Positions 16,282 through 25,224 of a stretch of 25,484 nt of DNA are shown here, in pieces. Position 1 is the stretch's first letter; each line of letters starts with the position of its first letter. The notes under the pieces are model-generated. The model was not told the DNA's origin, searched no databases, and worked only from the letters and a program-made list of their open reading frames with translations. The stretch is from Streptobacillus canis (GTDB lineage Bacteria > Fusobacteriota > Fusobacteriia > Fusobacteriales > Leptotrichiaceae), in contig NZ_WOEI01000024.1 in the NCBI RefSeq assembly GCF_009733925.1, positions 1 through 25,484 of the forward strand, read 5' to 3'. The position numbers and the translations under genes were made by a program.

Positions 16282-17613
16282 ATGAGTAAATGTTTAACTG
16301 TTACTGAAGTAGGAACTTTAGTTGAAAAATTGATAAAAGGTAGTGATATTAAGAATTTATATATTGAAGGTGAAGTATCTAATATTACTTATCAAAAATC
16401 AGGACATCTTTATTTTACGTTGAAAGATTCAGCAGCGCAGATAAAATGTGCAGTTTTTGGATATTTATATAAAAACAATATACCAAGAGATTTAAAAGAG
16501 GGTGAGAAAGTAAAAGTTTTTGCAAGTATTTCTTATTATAAACCTTCAGGAACTATTAATTTTAATGTTGAGACTTTAGAAAAAATGGATAGTATTGGTT
16601 TGCTTTATCAAAAACTAGAGGAATTAAAAAAAGAATATCTTGAAAAAGGGTATTTTGATGAAGATAAGAAAAAGAAAATACCAATAACAGTTAAAAGATT
16701 GGGAGTAGTTACTGCTGAAACAGGAGCAGCAATTAAGGATATAATAAATACAACACATAATAGGGATAAATATGTAGATATTTTTCTTTATCCTGTAAAG
16801 GTACAAGGTGAAGGTGCAAAAGAGGAAATAGTAGAAGCAATTAAGTATTTTAATGCAAATCAAGATAAATATAATTTAGATGCATTAATAGTTGGACGTG
16901 GTGGAGGAAGTATAGAGGATTTATGGGCCTTTAATGAAAGAGAAGTTATTGAAGCAATATATGAATCAAATATATTTGTAGTTTCTGCAGTAGGTCATGA
17001 GACAGATACATTATTATCTGATTTTGTTGCTGATTTAAGAGCTTCTACACCAACACAAGCAGCTGAAAAAATAATAAGAAACTATAATGAAGTAATGAAT
17101 AATTTACAAACATTTGAATACAAAGTAACGAGATGTTTAGAGAATAAATATAATTCTTTAAAAAAAGAGATGGAAACTTTAAAAAATTCGTATATAATAA
17201 GAAACTTTGAAGATAATTTTACGGATAGAAGACTATTGTTGTCAGATTTAGAAGAAAAGATAGATAGAAATATTAAAATAAAATTTGATAGAGCAAATCA
17301 TAATATGGAGGTTATTAAATCTAAAATTAATTTAAATAATTTACTATCAAAGTTAGAAAATTTAAGTATGATTTTAGAATCAAATAGTGAAAAGATTGTA
17401 AAAATAATTGAAAATAAAATAGAAAAGAAAAAATTTGAATTAGAAAACTTAAAATTAAATGTAGCAAAACATTCTAATGAAGATATTTTGAAAAAAGGAT
17501 ATACAATTACGACATATAAAGGTAAGGTTGTAAAAAGAAGTATTGAAGTTAGTAGTGGAAGTACAATTAAGACAAGATTTTCTGATGGATATATAGAAAG
17601 TAAAGTTAAATAG
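16282..17613 (+). CDS. xseA: Exodeoxyribonuclease VII large subunit
   Basis: Large subunit of the single-strand-specific exonuclease ExoVII, 443 residues. An N-terminal OB-fold (about 1-100, with YIEGEVSNITYQKSGHLYFTLKD) is followed by the catalytic domain with GVVTAETGAAIKDI, VGRGGGSIEDLWAFNE and VSAVGHETDTLLSDFVADLRASTPTQAAE, then a coiled-coil region and a short C-terminal segment (ILKKGYTIT). I chose ATG 16282 because AGGAG at 16272-16276 overlaps the alternative GTG at 16276. The small subunit gene xseB is not adjacent and not found in the window. Confidence 0.96.
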   Translation: MSKCLTVTEVGTLVEKLIKGSDIKNLYIEGEVSNITYQKSGHLYFTLKDSAAQIKCAVFGYLYKNNIPRDLKEGEKVKVFASISYYKPSGTINFNVETLEKMDSIGLLYQKLEELKKEYLEKGYFDEDKKKKIPITVKRLGVVTAETGAAIKDIINTTHNRDKYVDIFLYPVKVQGEGAKEEIVEAIKYFNANQDKYNLDALIVGRGGGSIEDLWAFNEREVIEAIYESNIFVVSAVGHETDTLLSDFVADLRASTPTQAAEKIIRNYNEVMNNLQTFEYKVTRCLENKYNSLKKEMETLKNSYIIRNFEDNFTDRRLLLSDLEEKIDRNIKIKFDRANHNMEVIKSKINLNNLLSKLENLSMILESNSEKIVKIIENKIEKKKFELENLKLNVAKHSNEDILKKGYTITTYKGKVVKRSIEVSSGSTIKTRFSDGYIESKVK

Positions 17614-17621
17614 GAGGCATT

Positions 17622-18101
17622 ATGAAAAGAACAGATTTTTTATCTTGGGATGAATATTTTATGGGAATAGCATTTTTATCAGCAAATAGAAGTAAAGATC
17701 CAGTAACACAGGTTGGTGCATGTATTGTTAAAGATAGTAAAATTGTGGGAATAGGGTATAATGGATTTCCTATGGGATCTAGTGATGATGAAGTACCTTG
17801 GGGGAAAGAAGGAGACTTTTTAAATACTAAATATGCATATGTTGTACATGCAGAATTAAATGCAATTTTAAATAGTAATAGAGATTTAAAAGGATCAACA
17901 ATATATGTAACACATTTCCCTTGTAATGAGTGTGCTAAAAGTATTATTCAAACAGGTATATCAAAAGTTGTATTTTTTTCTGATAAACACAAAGATAAAG
18001 ATAGTTCTATAGCATCAAGAAGAATGTTAAATAATGCAGGTATAGAAATAGTTAAATTAGAATTAGGAATAGAAGAATTAGTTATTAAATTTAAAGATTA
18101 A
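17622..18101 (+). CDS. comEB: Deoxycytidylate (dCMP) deaminase
   Basis: Zinc enzyme converting dCMP to dUMP for thymidylate synthesis, 159 residues. Zinc and catalytic residues: H76-A-E78 (HAELNAIL) and P100-C101-N-E-C104 (PCNEC). The upstream TQVGACIVKD and GIGYNGFPMGSSDDEVPWG are typical of dCMP rather than tRNA-adenosine deaminases. Homologous to ComEB of Bacillus, a name given for operon position there, not for a role in DNA uptake. GGAGG precedes the ATG. It sits between xseA and smc with tight spacing. Confidence 0.93.
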   Translation: MKRTDFLSWDEYFMGIAFLSANRSKDPVTQVGACIVKDSKIVGIGYNGFPMGSSDDEVPWGKEGDFLNTKYAYVVHAELNAILNSNRDLKGSTIYVTHFPCNECAKSIIQTGISKVVFFSDKHKDKDSSIASRRMLNNAGIEIVKLELGIEELVIKFKD

Positions 18102-18112
18102 GAGGATAGAAG

Positions 18113-21100
18113 ATGTATTTAAAGGCGTTAGAATTAAATGGATTTAAGTCTTTTTCTACTAAGACTGTTATAGATTTTACACAAGGGATTACATCTATAG
18201 TTGGTCCAAATGGAAGTGGAAAGAGTAATATATTAGATGCAATATTATGGGTATTAGGTGAACAAAGCTATAAAAATATACGGGCTGCGATGAGTAGTGA
18301 TGTAATTTTTTCTGGTGGAAAAAATAAAAAACATGCTAATAGTGCTGAAGTTAGTCTATTGATAGATAATACAGATAGATACTTAGATTATGAGGCTGAC
18401 GAAGTTAAAATTACTAGAAGAATATATAGAAATGGTGATGGGGAATATTTAATTAATAACAGAAAATCTAGATTAAAAGATATCCATAATTTATTTATGG
18501 ATACTGGAATAGGTAAACAAGCTTATTCAATTATTGGTCAAGGTAGAGTTGAAAGAATTATCGGTTCTAATCCAAAAGAAATTAGAGAAATTTTAGAAGA
18601 AGCAGCTGGAACAAAAAGAGCAAAAGTAGAGAAAGAAGAAGCTTTAAAAAAATTATCTAATGTACAAGTTGAATTAGATAAAATAATTTACGTTGAAAAA
18701 GAATTAGAGCAAAGAGTTAAAAGATTAAAAGAAGAATCAGAAAAAGCAGGGTTATATAATAGTATAGTTCATCAAATTAATGTTAATAAATACATGCTTT
18801 ATGAATATAATATAAATAATATTTCTAATGAACAAACCAAATTAAACAATGAGAAAGAAACTAATAATAAAAAAATTGAAGAGATACAATCTAAACTTGA
18901 ATTAGAAAAAAATAGTTTAATAGAAACAGGTGAAAAGAAAAATAATTTAATACAGTCTATAGAAGAAGAAAAAAATAAATTGAATAATATTTTTAGAGAA
19001 TTAGAAGAAATAAAAGAAAGTTTAAGTATTTCTATAAGAGAAAAGTCAAATTATGAAGTAAAATTATCTGAAAAATTAGCTATTAAAGATAAATTGTTAC
19101 AAGAAGAAAAAGGATATAGTGAGAAATTATTTAATGAAAATAAAGAAATTAATGATTTAACCAAAGAATATAAAAAGAAAAACGAAATAATAGATAACTT
19201 AAAAGAAAAGATTGATTATTTAACAAAATTACGTAATGAAATCGAAGAAAAATTATCAGTACATGAAAAAGCTATAAATGAAATAGAAATGAAGAGATAT
19301 AGATTAAGAGGAGATAATGAAGATTTAGAAAGAAAAAATAAATTAACAGAAAATAATATCGCTAAACTTGAAGAAGAAAAAAAAGCATTAACTTTAAATC
19401 TTGAAAAAATAAAATTAGAATTTGATGCATTAAAGAACAAACAAATATCACAAGAAGAATCTAATAAAAATATTATTGATAAACAAAAGGAATATACTGA
19501 AAAAATATCAAGATTAGAAAGAGAAAGAAAAGTATTAATAACCGAGAGGCAAAGATTAATTTTTGAAAAAGAATCAAAAATTTCAAAATTAACATCTATA
19601 CAAAAAACTCTTGATGATAATGTATTCTTAACAGCATCAAGTAAATATATTTTAGATACATTTAAAAATGATAAAAATATTGTTGGAAGTGTTTCTAATT
19701 TATTAGAAATTCCTGAAAAATACTTAACGGCAATTTCTACTTTGATTGGATTTAGTTTAAATGATATTGTAATTAAAAATGCCAGTGGAAGTAAAAAATA
19801 TATAGAAGAATTAAAGAATAAAAAGATTGGAACAATATCTTTTTTACCATTAGATACAATTAAAGTTTCAACAAAGTTATCTAGATTACCAGAAGGTAAA
19901 GGTGTAATAGATTTTGCAAGAAATATTGTTAAAATAAAAGAAAATGAAAATATTAAAGTTGTAGATCACTTATTATCTAATGCTATAGTAGTTGAAGATT
20001 TAGATATAGCAAATTCATTAATAATAAATGGATATAGTGATAGAATAATAACTTTAGATGGAGACCTAGTTTCTGCTAGAGGTAGAATATCTGGTGGATA
20101 TAAGAAAAATAAGGTAGATTTAACACTTAGTAAAAAAGAAGAGTTAAACACTATAAAAAAAGAAATTGAAATTTTAGAAAATAAAAATAAAGACTTTGAA
20201 AATAAATTTGCTGAAATAACTAAAAAAATTGAGAGTGTAGATGAAAAATTAAATCTTGAAAATGAAAAAGTAAGTAAATTTAAATTAGAGTATAATGATA
20301 TAAAATATTTACTTGATTTAAAAAATAATGAAGTATCTAGTTTAGAAAGAAAAATAGATACAATTAACTATGAAATAAAAGATAGTAAATTAATGATAGT
20401 AGAAAATACGAATAAGATAGATAATAATCTACAAGAAATAGATAAATCTATGAATGTTATAGAAGAAATATATAGTGAGAGAGAAGAGTTAGAATTTAAA
20501 TTAGGTGAAATAGAAGATTTAGATAAACATCAGACTAAGTTACATCATTTACTTGTTGATTTTGCTGTTTTAAATGAAAAATTAACTAATAAGAAAAATT
20601 CTAAAGATGAACTTGAATTAGTGTATAATAAAGTAAGAAAAGATTTAGAAGAAATAGATATATTTGAACATAATAAAGATGAGTTATTTGGTAAGTATAA
20701 TGATGAAATTGAAGAAAAAAATTCTAAAATAGAGGAATTAACAAATAATAAAAATAACTTAAGTGAATGTATATCTGATGATGAAGTTCAACTAAAAGAA
20801 TTAGAGAAAAAAGAAACAAATCATTTTACTAGTATTAGTGAATTAGAAAAAGAAACTATTAAAATGATAAATATAGTAGAAAAATTATCAGAAAGTATAG
20901 GTAGAAATTCTAAAGAACTTGAAAGTCTAAATGAAAAAATGGAAGAATTACATGAAAGTAAAGAGAGTATAGTAAATGACTTTAACTATAACCCTCTAGA
21001 AGAGGAAAATGTAAGTACTGTTAAGAGTAATATTACAAGATTAGAAAATAAAAAGAATAATATAGGTACTGTAAATCTTTCATCTATAGAAGAATATAAT

Positions 21101-21655
21101 TTTGAAAATGAGAGATATATAGAATTAGTTTCTCAAAAACAAGATTTAGAAAATAGTTCTAACTCTATAAGAGACTTGATATCAAATATAGAAAATGATA
21201 TGGTAAATAAATTTACATTTGCATTAAATGAAATAAAAAATAATTTTAAATATATGTGTTCAGAAATATTTTATGGTGCAAAGGGAGATATTAAATTAAC
21301 TAATCCAGAAAATATTTTAACTACTGGATTAGAATTAAGTGTAAAATATAAGAATAAACCAGAGCAAACATTAATGTTATTATCTGGTGGTGAAAAATCA
21401 ATGTTAGCTGTTTCATTTATTATGGCAATATTTATGTTTAAGCCTTCACCATTTACATTCTTTGATGAAATAGAGGCTGCACTTGATGAAGCAAATACTA
21501 AAAAAATAGTGGAACTTTTAAGAAGATTTATTGATAAATCACAATTTATATTAATTACACATAATAAAGAAACAATGAAAGGTTCAGATAGGTTATATGG
21601 AGTAACTATGAACAAAGAGATAGGGGAATCAAAAATTGTTTCTGTAGATATATAG
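18113..21655 (+). CDS. smc: Chromosome segregation protein SMC
   Basis: ATP-driven chromosome-organising protein, 1180 residues, normal length. The Walker A loop GPNGSGKS is at residues 31-38, and IIGQGRVERIIGSNP lies around 140-155. Two long coiled coils flank the hinge (about 500-662, from NVFLTASSKYIL to ARGRISGG). The C-terminal half holds the signature LSGGEKS (about 1090-1096) and Walker B with D1118-E1119 in FFDEIEAALDEAN. Both ATPase halves are intact. It works with ScpA and ScpB, which are not in this window. AGAGGA precedes the ATG. Its Lys/Glu-rich coiled coils create meaningless open frames on the other strand. Confidence 0.98.
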   Translation: MYLKALELNGFKSFSTKTVIDFTQGITSIVGPNGSGKSNILDAILWVLGEQSYKNIRAAMSSDVIFSGGKNKKHANSAEVSLLIDNTDRYLDYEADEVKITRRIYRNGDGEYLINNRKSRLKDIHNLFMDTGIGKQAYSIIGQGRVERIIGSNPKEIREILEEAAGTKRAKVEKEEALKKLSNVQVELDKIIYVEKELEQRVKRLKEESEKAGLYNSIVHQINVNKYMLYEYNINNISNEQTKLNNEKETNNKKIEEIQSKLELEKNSLIETGEKKNNLIQSIEEEKNKLNNIFRELEEIKESLSISIREKSNYEVKLSEKLAIKDKLLQEEKGYSEKLFNENKEINDLTKEYKKKNEIIDNLKEKIDYLTKLRNEIEEKLSVHEKAINEIEMKRYRLRGDNEDLERKNKLTENNIAKLEEEKKALTLNLEKIKLEFDALKNKQISQEESNKNIIDKQKEYTEKISRLERERKVLITERQRLIFEKESKISKLTSIQKTLDDNVFLTASSKYILDTFKNDKNIVGSVSNLLEIPEKYLTAISTLIGFSLNDIVIKNASGSKKYIEELKNKKIGTISFLPLDTIKVSTKLSRLPEGKGVIDFARNIVKIKENENIKVVDHLLSNAIVVEDLDIANSLIINGYSDRIITLDGDLVSARGRISGGYKKNKVDLTLSKKEELNTIKKEIEILENKNKDFENKFAEITKKIESVDEKLNLENEKVSKFKLEYNDIKYLLDLKNNEVSSLERKIDTINYEIKDSKLMIVENTNKIDNNLQEIDKSMNVIEEIYSEREELEFKLGEIEDLDKHQTKLHHLLVDFAVLNEKLTNKKNSKDELELVYNKVRKDLEEIDIFEHNKDELFGKYNDEIEEKNSKIEELTNNKNNLSECISDDEVQLKELEKKETNHFTSISELEKETIKMINIVEKLSESIGRNSKELESLNEKMEELHESKESIVNDFNYNPLEEENVSTVKSNITRLENKKNNIGTVNLSSIEEYNFENERYIELVSQKQDLENSSNSIRDLISNIENDMVNKFTFALNEIKNNFKYMCSEIFYGAKGDIKLTNPENILTTGLELSVKYKNKPEQTLMLLSGGEKSMLAVSFIMAIFMFKPSPFTFFDEIEAALDEANTKKIVELLRRFIDKSQFILITHNKETMKGSDRLYGVTMNKEIGESKIVSVDI

Positions 21656-21663
21656 GAGGAAAA

Positions 21664-23061
21664 ATGAAAAAGTATTTAGTATTATTATTAATACTTGGAA
21701 TGTATAATATAAATTATACAAAAGAAGAAGGGGTAGAAGTAAAAGAAGAAAAAACAACAACAGTAGTTGAAGTAAAAAAAGAAGAACAAAAATCTGAAGA
21801 AAATAAACAAGAAGAAAAAAAAGAAGAAGTAAAAGTTGAAGAGAAAAAAAATGAGGTAATAAAAGAAGTTGAAACTGATGAAAAACCTCAAAAAAAAGAG
21901 GAAAAATCACAATTTAACTATATACAAAAATTTGATAATTTAGAAGAAAATGTAACTCTAAACTTAAAATTTGATAAATATTTTGATAAAAATTTAAATA
22001 GATTTGCATATACTAAAATAACAACTAATATCAGAAATTTACCTTCAACAAAAGGTACAAAAGTAATGGGTAGTATAAAACCAGGGACTAGATTACCGTT
22101 GCTAGGAATAATAAAAGGAAATGATGGTAAAGAATGGTTAGAAGTAATATATAAAGAAAAGAAACACTATCTTTATGCTGGAAATGCTAAAGTAAGAGGA
22201 TTTAACTGGCAAAAAGCTATAGAAAAAGCTAATAAAATTAATGCATTTATTGTATCTGCAAATAAAGCTAAAAAAGATATTTATTTTCTAGATAGCTATG
22301 TTTCTTTAAATACTGAAACAGATGGTAAAAAAGATAAATTTGGTAATGCAGCAAATCAAAGTATAAAAGCTTATTTCAATAATAATAAAGAATACATTAA
22401 TTTACCGGACAGATCTCTTGTAACTTTAGAAAAACAAGATGATAAATATGTTTATATAAAGACATTATCATATGGTGATGAGATTTATGCAGTACCAAAA
22501 GGGCATATAAGAAGATTTAAAAAAGCTAATGTTAATAAACTTGTAGATAAATTTATATACATTGATAGAGATAGTCAAACTCAAGTTACAATAGAAAGAA
22601 ACAAGAATACAAATGTATATAATGTAAATGCAGTTGGATATATAACTACAGGTATAACAAAAGGTGTTGGATTTGTTACACCATATGGTGACTTTTTAGT
22701 TGCATATACAAAACCTGTTATGGCATATGCATCTGATTATGAAAAAGAACCAATTTTAAATTCAAAAGGAGAAAAAATAGGTGAAAAACCAATAGTTATT
22801 GGAGATGCAAGATATGCAATTAGATTCTCTGGTGGAGGATATCTGCATGGAATTCCATCAACTTTTGAACCAAAAGAAAATAGAGATGCTAGAAAGAGAG
22901 TTACAGCATCTAAATTAGGAACTATTCCTTTATCACATAAATGTGTAAGAAATGAAGATGATGTAATTGAACACTTATACAGATGGGTTAATGGAAAAAA
23001 TAAAATTCAAAAAAATGGGTTTACATATCCAGAAGAAAATGTTATAGTAATTGTTGACTAA
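21664..23061 (+). CDS. Secreted SH3-domain L,D-transpeptidase (YkuD family) with SHKCVR active-site variant
   Basis: A 465-residue protein with a short N-terminal hydrophobic segment (about residues 4-18, no lipobox Cys), then a highly Lys/Glu-rich low-complexity linker to about 85. An SH3b-like domain (about 117-180, TNIRNLPSTKGTKVMGSI) and a second SH3-like stretch (about 210-285) follow. The C-terminal YkuD domain (about 320-465) has GGGYLHGIPST and SHKCVRNEDD with H425 and the nucleophile C427. Family members usually have SHGCVR, with Gly where K426 stands here. L,D-transpeptidases form 3-3 peptidoglycan cross-links or attach proteins to the wall. GGAGG precedes the ATG. Domain assignment is firm; activity is inferred. 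Confidence 0.88.
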   Translation: MKKYLVLLLILGMYNINYTKEEGVEVKEEKTTTVVEVKKEEQKSEENKQEEKKEEVKVEEKKNEVIKEVETDEKPQKKEEKSQFNYIQKFDNLEENVTLNLKFDKYFDKNLNRFAYTKITTNIRNLPSTKGTKVMGSIKPGTRLPLLGIIKGNDGKEWLEVIYKEKKHYLYAGNAKVRGFNWQKAIEKANKINAFIVSANKAKKDIYFLDSYVSLNTETDGKKDKFGNAANQSIKAYFNNNKEYINLPDRSLVTLEKQDDKYVYIKTLSYGDEIYAVPKGHIRRFKKANVNKLVDKFIYIDRDSQTQVTIERNKNTNVYNVNAVGYITTGITKGVGFVTPYGDFLVAYTKPVMAYASDYEKEPILNSKGEKIGEKPIVIGDARYAIRFSGGGYLHGIPSTFEPKENRDARKRVTASKLGTIPLSHKCVRNEDDVIEHLYRWVNGKNKIQKNGFTYPEENVIVIVD

Positions 23062-23121
23062 AAAATTAAATATAGATGTTCATAGGTGGCAGCGTTGAAC
23101 GAGAAAAATTTAGGAGGAAAA
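23062..23121 (+). promoter_or_regulatory. Leader with hairpin before the queuosine-precursor transporter gene
   Basis: The 60-bp gap holds GTTCA (23078-23082) pairing with TGAAC (23096-23100) around a 13-nt G-rich loop, then an A-rich run that leads straight into TTTAGGAGG at 23109-23117. A short stem plus A-rich tail ending at the ribosome site is the general layout of preQ1-I riboswitches. However, the conserved C before the 3' strand is T here and I could not place the second helix, so a riboswitch call is not supported. Confidence 0.3.
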
Positions 23122-23829
23122 ATGTTAGGATTTTTAGGAAAAAACGAAGTTATCTGGCTTCTATATGTTTTAATCAATTATTCAGTTATTTTATTTGCTT
23201 ACAGAAGATGGGGAAAAGTAGGACTAATGATTTTTGCACCTATCTCTATTATACTTGCAAATATACAAGTAAATAAATTAGTTTATTTATTTGGGATAGA
23301 AACTACTTTAGGTAATATTGCCTATAGTTCTATATTTTTAATTTCAGATATATTATCAGAAAATTATGGTAAGAAGGCAGCCTCTAAAGTTGTTGGAATT
23401 GGATTTTTAACTATGATTTTTACTACGGTTGTTATGAATATAGCGTTAGTATTAACTCCATCAAGTAGTGATACTAATCAAGTACATTTAGCAGCTATAT
23501 TTACACCATTTATTAGATTGATGATAGCATCATTACTTGCATATGTTGTATCATCTAATATAGATATATATCTATATCAAGTTATAAAGAAAATATTCCC
23601 GGATTTCACTAATATTTGGATTAGAAATAATTTAAGTACTTTATTAAGCCAAGTATTAGATAATCTAATATTTAACTTTGTAGCATTTTATGGGGTATTC
23701 CCTGTATCGTTAATATTAACAATAACATTCTCAACATATTTCTTGAAAATAATTACTTCAGCATTAGATACACCGTTTGTATATATTGCAACTTATTGGA
23801 AGAATAAAGGAGTAATTGAAGAAATATAA
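23122..23829 (+). CDS. yhhQ: Queuosine precursor transporter (YhhQ/VUT family)
   Basis: Integral membrane protein of 235 residues with about six hydrophobic segments, belonging to the COG1738/YhhQ family that imports queuosine precursors such as preQ0 or preQ1. Recognisable elements: FLISDILSENYGKKAA with the acidic D-I-L-x-E-x-Y-G block, SSNIDIYLYQVIKK with a membrane-embedded acidic residue, and IRNNLSTLLSQVLDN near residue 180, all typical of the family. I start at ATG 23122, right after TAGGAGG; the longer in-frame GTG at 23086 would place 12 residues over the leader hairpin. Substrate identity is inferred from the family. Confidence 0.85.
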   Translation: MLGFLGKNEVIWLLYVLINYSVILFAYRRWGKVGLMIFAPISIILANIQVNKLVYLFGIETTLGNIAYSSIFLISDILSENYGKKAASKVVGIGFLTMIFTTVVMNIALVLTPSSSDTNQVHLAAIFTPFIRLMIASLLAYVVSSNIDIYLYQVIKKIFPDFTNIWIRNNLSTLLSQVLDNLIFNFVAFYGVFPVSLILTITFSTYFLKIITSALDTPFVYIATYWKNKGVIEEI

Positions 23830-23848
23830 TATTATAGGAGATAGGAAG

Positions 23849-24703
23849 ATGTTTAAAAAATATAAATCATATTTCCTGCCGGTAATTTTAATAATTATAT
23901 CAGCATTTATACAATCATATACAATAGAAGTATTTATTATTCCATCTAAATTATTAACAGGTGGATTTACAGGATTATCTATTTTAATTAATATGATTTT
24001 ATCAAATTTTGGTATTACTTTATCAGTAGGTGCATTACTAATTATATTAAATTTCCCTGTTGCATTATTATGTGCAAGAGAGATTAGTAAAAAATTCGTG
24101 TTTTTATCATTATTACATATAGTGATGACATCAATTTTTTTAAAAAATTTCAAGTATGATCCATTGTTTACAAATATATTTTTAAATCTTACTATTGGTG
24201 CGGTAGTCCATGGATTACAAATGGTACTTGCACTGAAAGTTGGAGGATCTACAGGGGGAACAGATTTTATAGCTTTATATATATCAAATAAGATAAATAA
24301 ATCAATTTGGATATATATATTTATGTTTAATATGTCAGTAATATTAATATTTGGATATATGTTTACATGGGACGGAGCAGGCTACTCAATTGTATTTCAA
24401 TTTATTACAACTAAAGTAATAGATACTTTCTATAATAGATATAGACGTATGACATTACAAATAATTACTAAAAAAGGTGATGAAGTCTCAGAAATGTATA
24501 TCAGTAAATATAGACATGGAATGACGAAAATGGTAGGTGAAGGAGCTTATTTAAAAGAACCAATGTATATTTGTTATACAGTTGTATCTGTTTATGAAGT
24601 TAATGATATTGTAAAAGCGATTTTAGAAGTAGATAAAAAGGCAATAATAAATACATTTAAAACCGATGCATTCTACGGAAAATTTTATATACCGCCAATT
24701 TAA
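23849..24703 (+). CDS. YitT family membrane protein (DUF161 + DUF2179)
   Basis: Predicted membrane protein of 284 residues. About five to six N-terminal hydrophobic segments contain the repeated family motifs LLTGGFTGLSILI and KVGGSTGGTDFIALYIS. A C-terminal soluble DUF2179 domain follows (from about residue 205, with KKGDEVSEMYISKYRHGMTKM and the ending AFYGKFYIPPI). The family is widespread in Firmicutes and Fusobacteria and its substrate is unknown. I chose ATG 23849, 8 nt after GGAG (23837-23840), over TTG 23816, which lies inside the previous gene. It is the last gene of the long run that begins at trmR. Confidence 0.9.
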   Translation: MFKKYKSYFLPVILIIISAFIQSYTIEVFIIPSKLLTGGFTGLSILINMILSNFGITLSVGALLIILNFPVALLCAREISKKFVFLSLLHIVMTSIFLKNFKYDPLFTNIFLNLTIGAVVHGLQMVLALKVGGSTGGTDFIALYISNKINKSIWIYIFMFNMSVILIFGYMFTWDGAGYSIVFQFITTKVIDTFYNRYRRMTLQIITKKGDEVSEMYISKYRHGMTKMVGEGAYLKEPMYICYTVVSVYEVNDIVKAILEVDKKAIINTFKTDAFYGKFYIPPI

Positions 24704-24711
24704 AAAAAGAC

Positions 24712-24740
24712 TTGAAAAATATTTTCAAATATGTTATTAT
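24712..24740 (+). promoter_or_regulatory. Promoter of rplS, with an inverted repeat over the -35 box
   Basis: TTGAAA (24712-24717) and TATTAT (24735-24740) are separated by 17 bp. The -35 is part of a perfect 17-bp inverted repeat, TTGAAAA-ATA-TTTTCAA (24712-24728). Transcription would start near 24747. Confidence 0.7.
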
Positions 24741-24746
24741 CTATAA

Positions 24747-24839
24747 GTAAATTAAGCGAATATTCCGCTGTTTTCAAAGACGCATATACAATATATGAAG
24801 AGAAAATACGAATGTTTTAGAAGGAAGGATGTGAATTTC
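24747..24839 (+). other. 5' untranslated leader of rplS, structured
   Basis: About 90 nt lie between the predicted transcription start and the TTG start codon. They contain a GCG...CGC pairing near 24756-24770, a perfect hairpin CATATA-CAA-TATATG (24783-24797), and the ribosome sites AAGGA and AGGA at 24821-24829. L19 genes of low-GC bacteria are known to carry autoregulatory leader RNAs, so this may be one; I cannot confirm a match to a known leader family. Confidence 0.4.
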
Positions 24840-25190
24840 TTGAAAGAGAAATTAATTGAATTAGTAGAAAGAGAATACTTAAAAGTAGATTTACCAGAAT
24901 TCAAAGCTGGGGATACAGTAGCAGTACACTATACAGTAAAAGAAGGAAATAAAACTAGAATACAGGTTTTTGAAGGTGTAGTAATTAGAATTTCTGGAGG
25001 AAGTGTTCAAAAAAGCTTTACAGTAAGAAAAGTATCTTCAGGAGTTGGAGTAGAAAGAATTATACCAATTAACTCTCCATTAATCGATAAAATCGAAGTT
25101 AAGAAGATAGGTAAAGTAAGAAGAGCTAAATTATACTACTTAAGAGGATTAAGCGGTAAAGCAGCAAGAATTAAAGAAATTAGAAAATAA
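24840..25190 (+). CDS. rplS: 50S ribosomal protein L19, TTG start
   Basis: Large-subunit ribosomal protein at the 30S-50S interface, 116 residues from the TTG at 24840 (reads [10 protein letters not shown]). Family blocks: [44 protein letters not shown], and [13 protein letters not shown] near the end. A longer reading from ATG 24795 adds 15 residues not found in L19 proteins, and GTG 24831 lies too close to AGGA; the TTG lies 10 nt after it. Unlike in many bacteria, rimM and trmD are not immediately upstream. It has its own promoter and a terminator directly after. Confidence 0.96.
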   Translation: MKEKLIELVEREYLKVDLPEFKAGDTVAVHYTVKEGNKTRIQVFEGVVIRISGGSVQKSFTVRKVSSGVGVERIIPINSPLIDKIEVKKIGKVRRAKLYYLRGLSGKAARIKEIRK

Positions 25191-25197
25191 GTATATA

Positions 25198-25224
25198 AAC
25201 CTAGCATTTGCTAGGTTTTTTCTT
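25198..25224 (+). terminator. Rho-independent terminator after rplS
   Basis: AACCTAGC (25198-25205) pairs with GCTAGGTT (25210-25217) around ATTT, followed by T-rich sequence with one interrupting C. Confidence 0.88.

Noticed and set aside
21720..21905. Purine-rich repetitive tract as a possible repeat array or CRISPR
   Set aside because: No regular repeat-spacer structure; it is explained by Lys/Glu codons of a low-complexity linker.
21629..21910. Phe/Leu-rich open frames on the - strand opposite the transpeptidase N-terminus
   Set aside because: They are the complement of the purine-rich Lys/Glu linker; no ribosome site, no family resemblance, and the + strand gene is well supported.
23076..23276. 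A 66-residue + strand frame overlapping the yhhQ start
   Set aside because: It is out of frame with a clear membrane protein and has no ribosome site.
23816..23848. Upstream TTG start for the YitT protein
   Set aside because: It lies inside the preceding gene without a ribosome site, whereas ATG 23849 follows GGAG at good distance.
24795..24839. N-terminal extension of L19 from ATG 24795
   Set aside because: The extra residues are unlike L19 proteins, and the ribosome sites at 24821-24829 lie downstream of that ATG.
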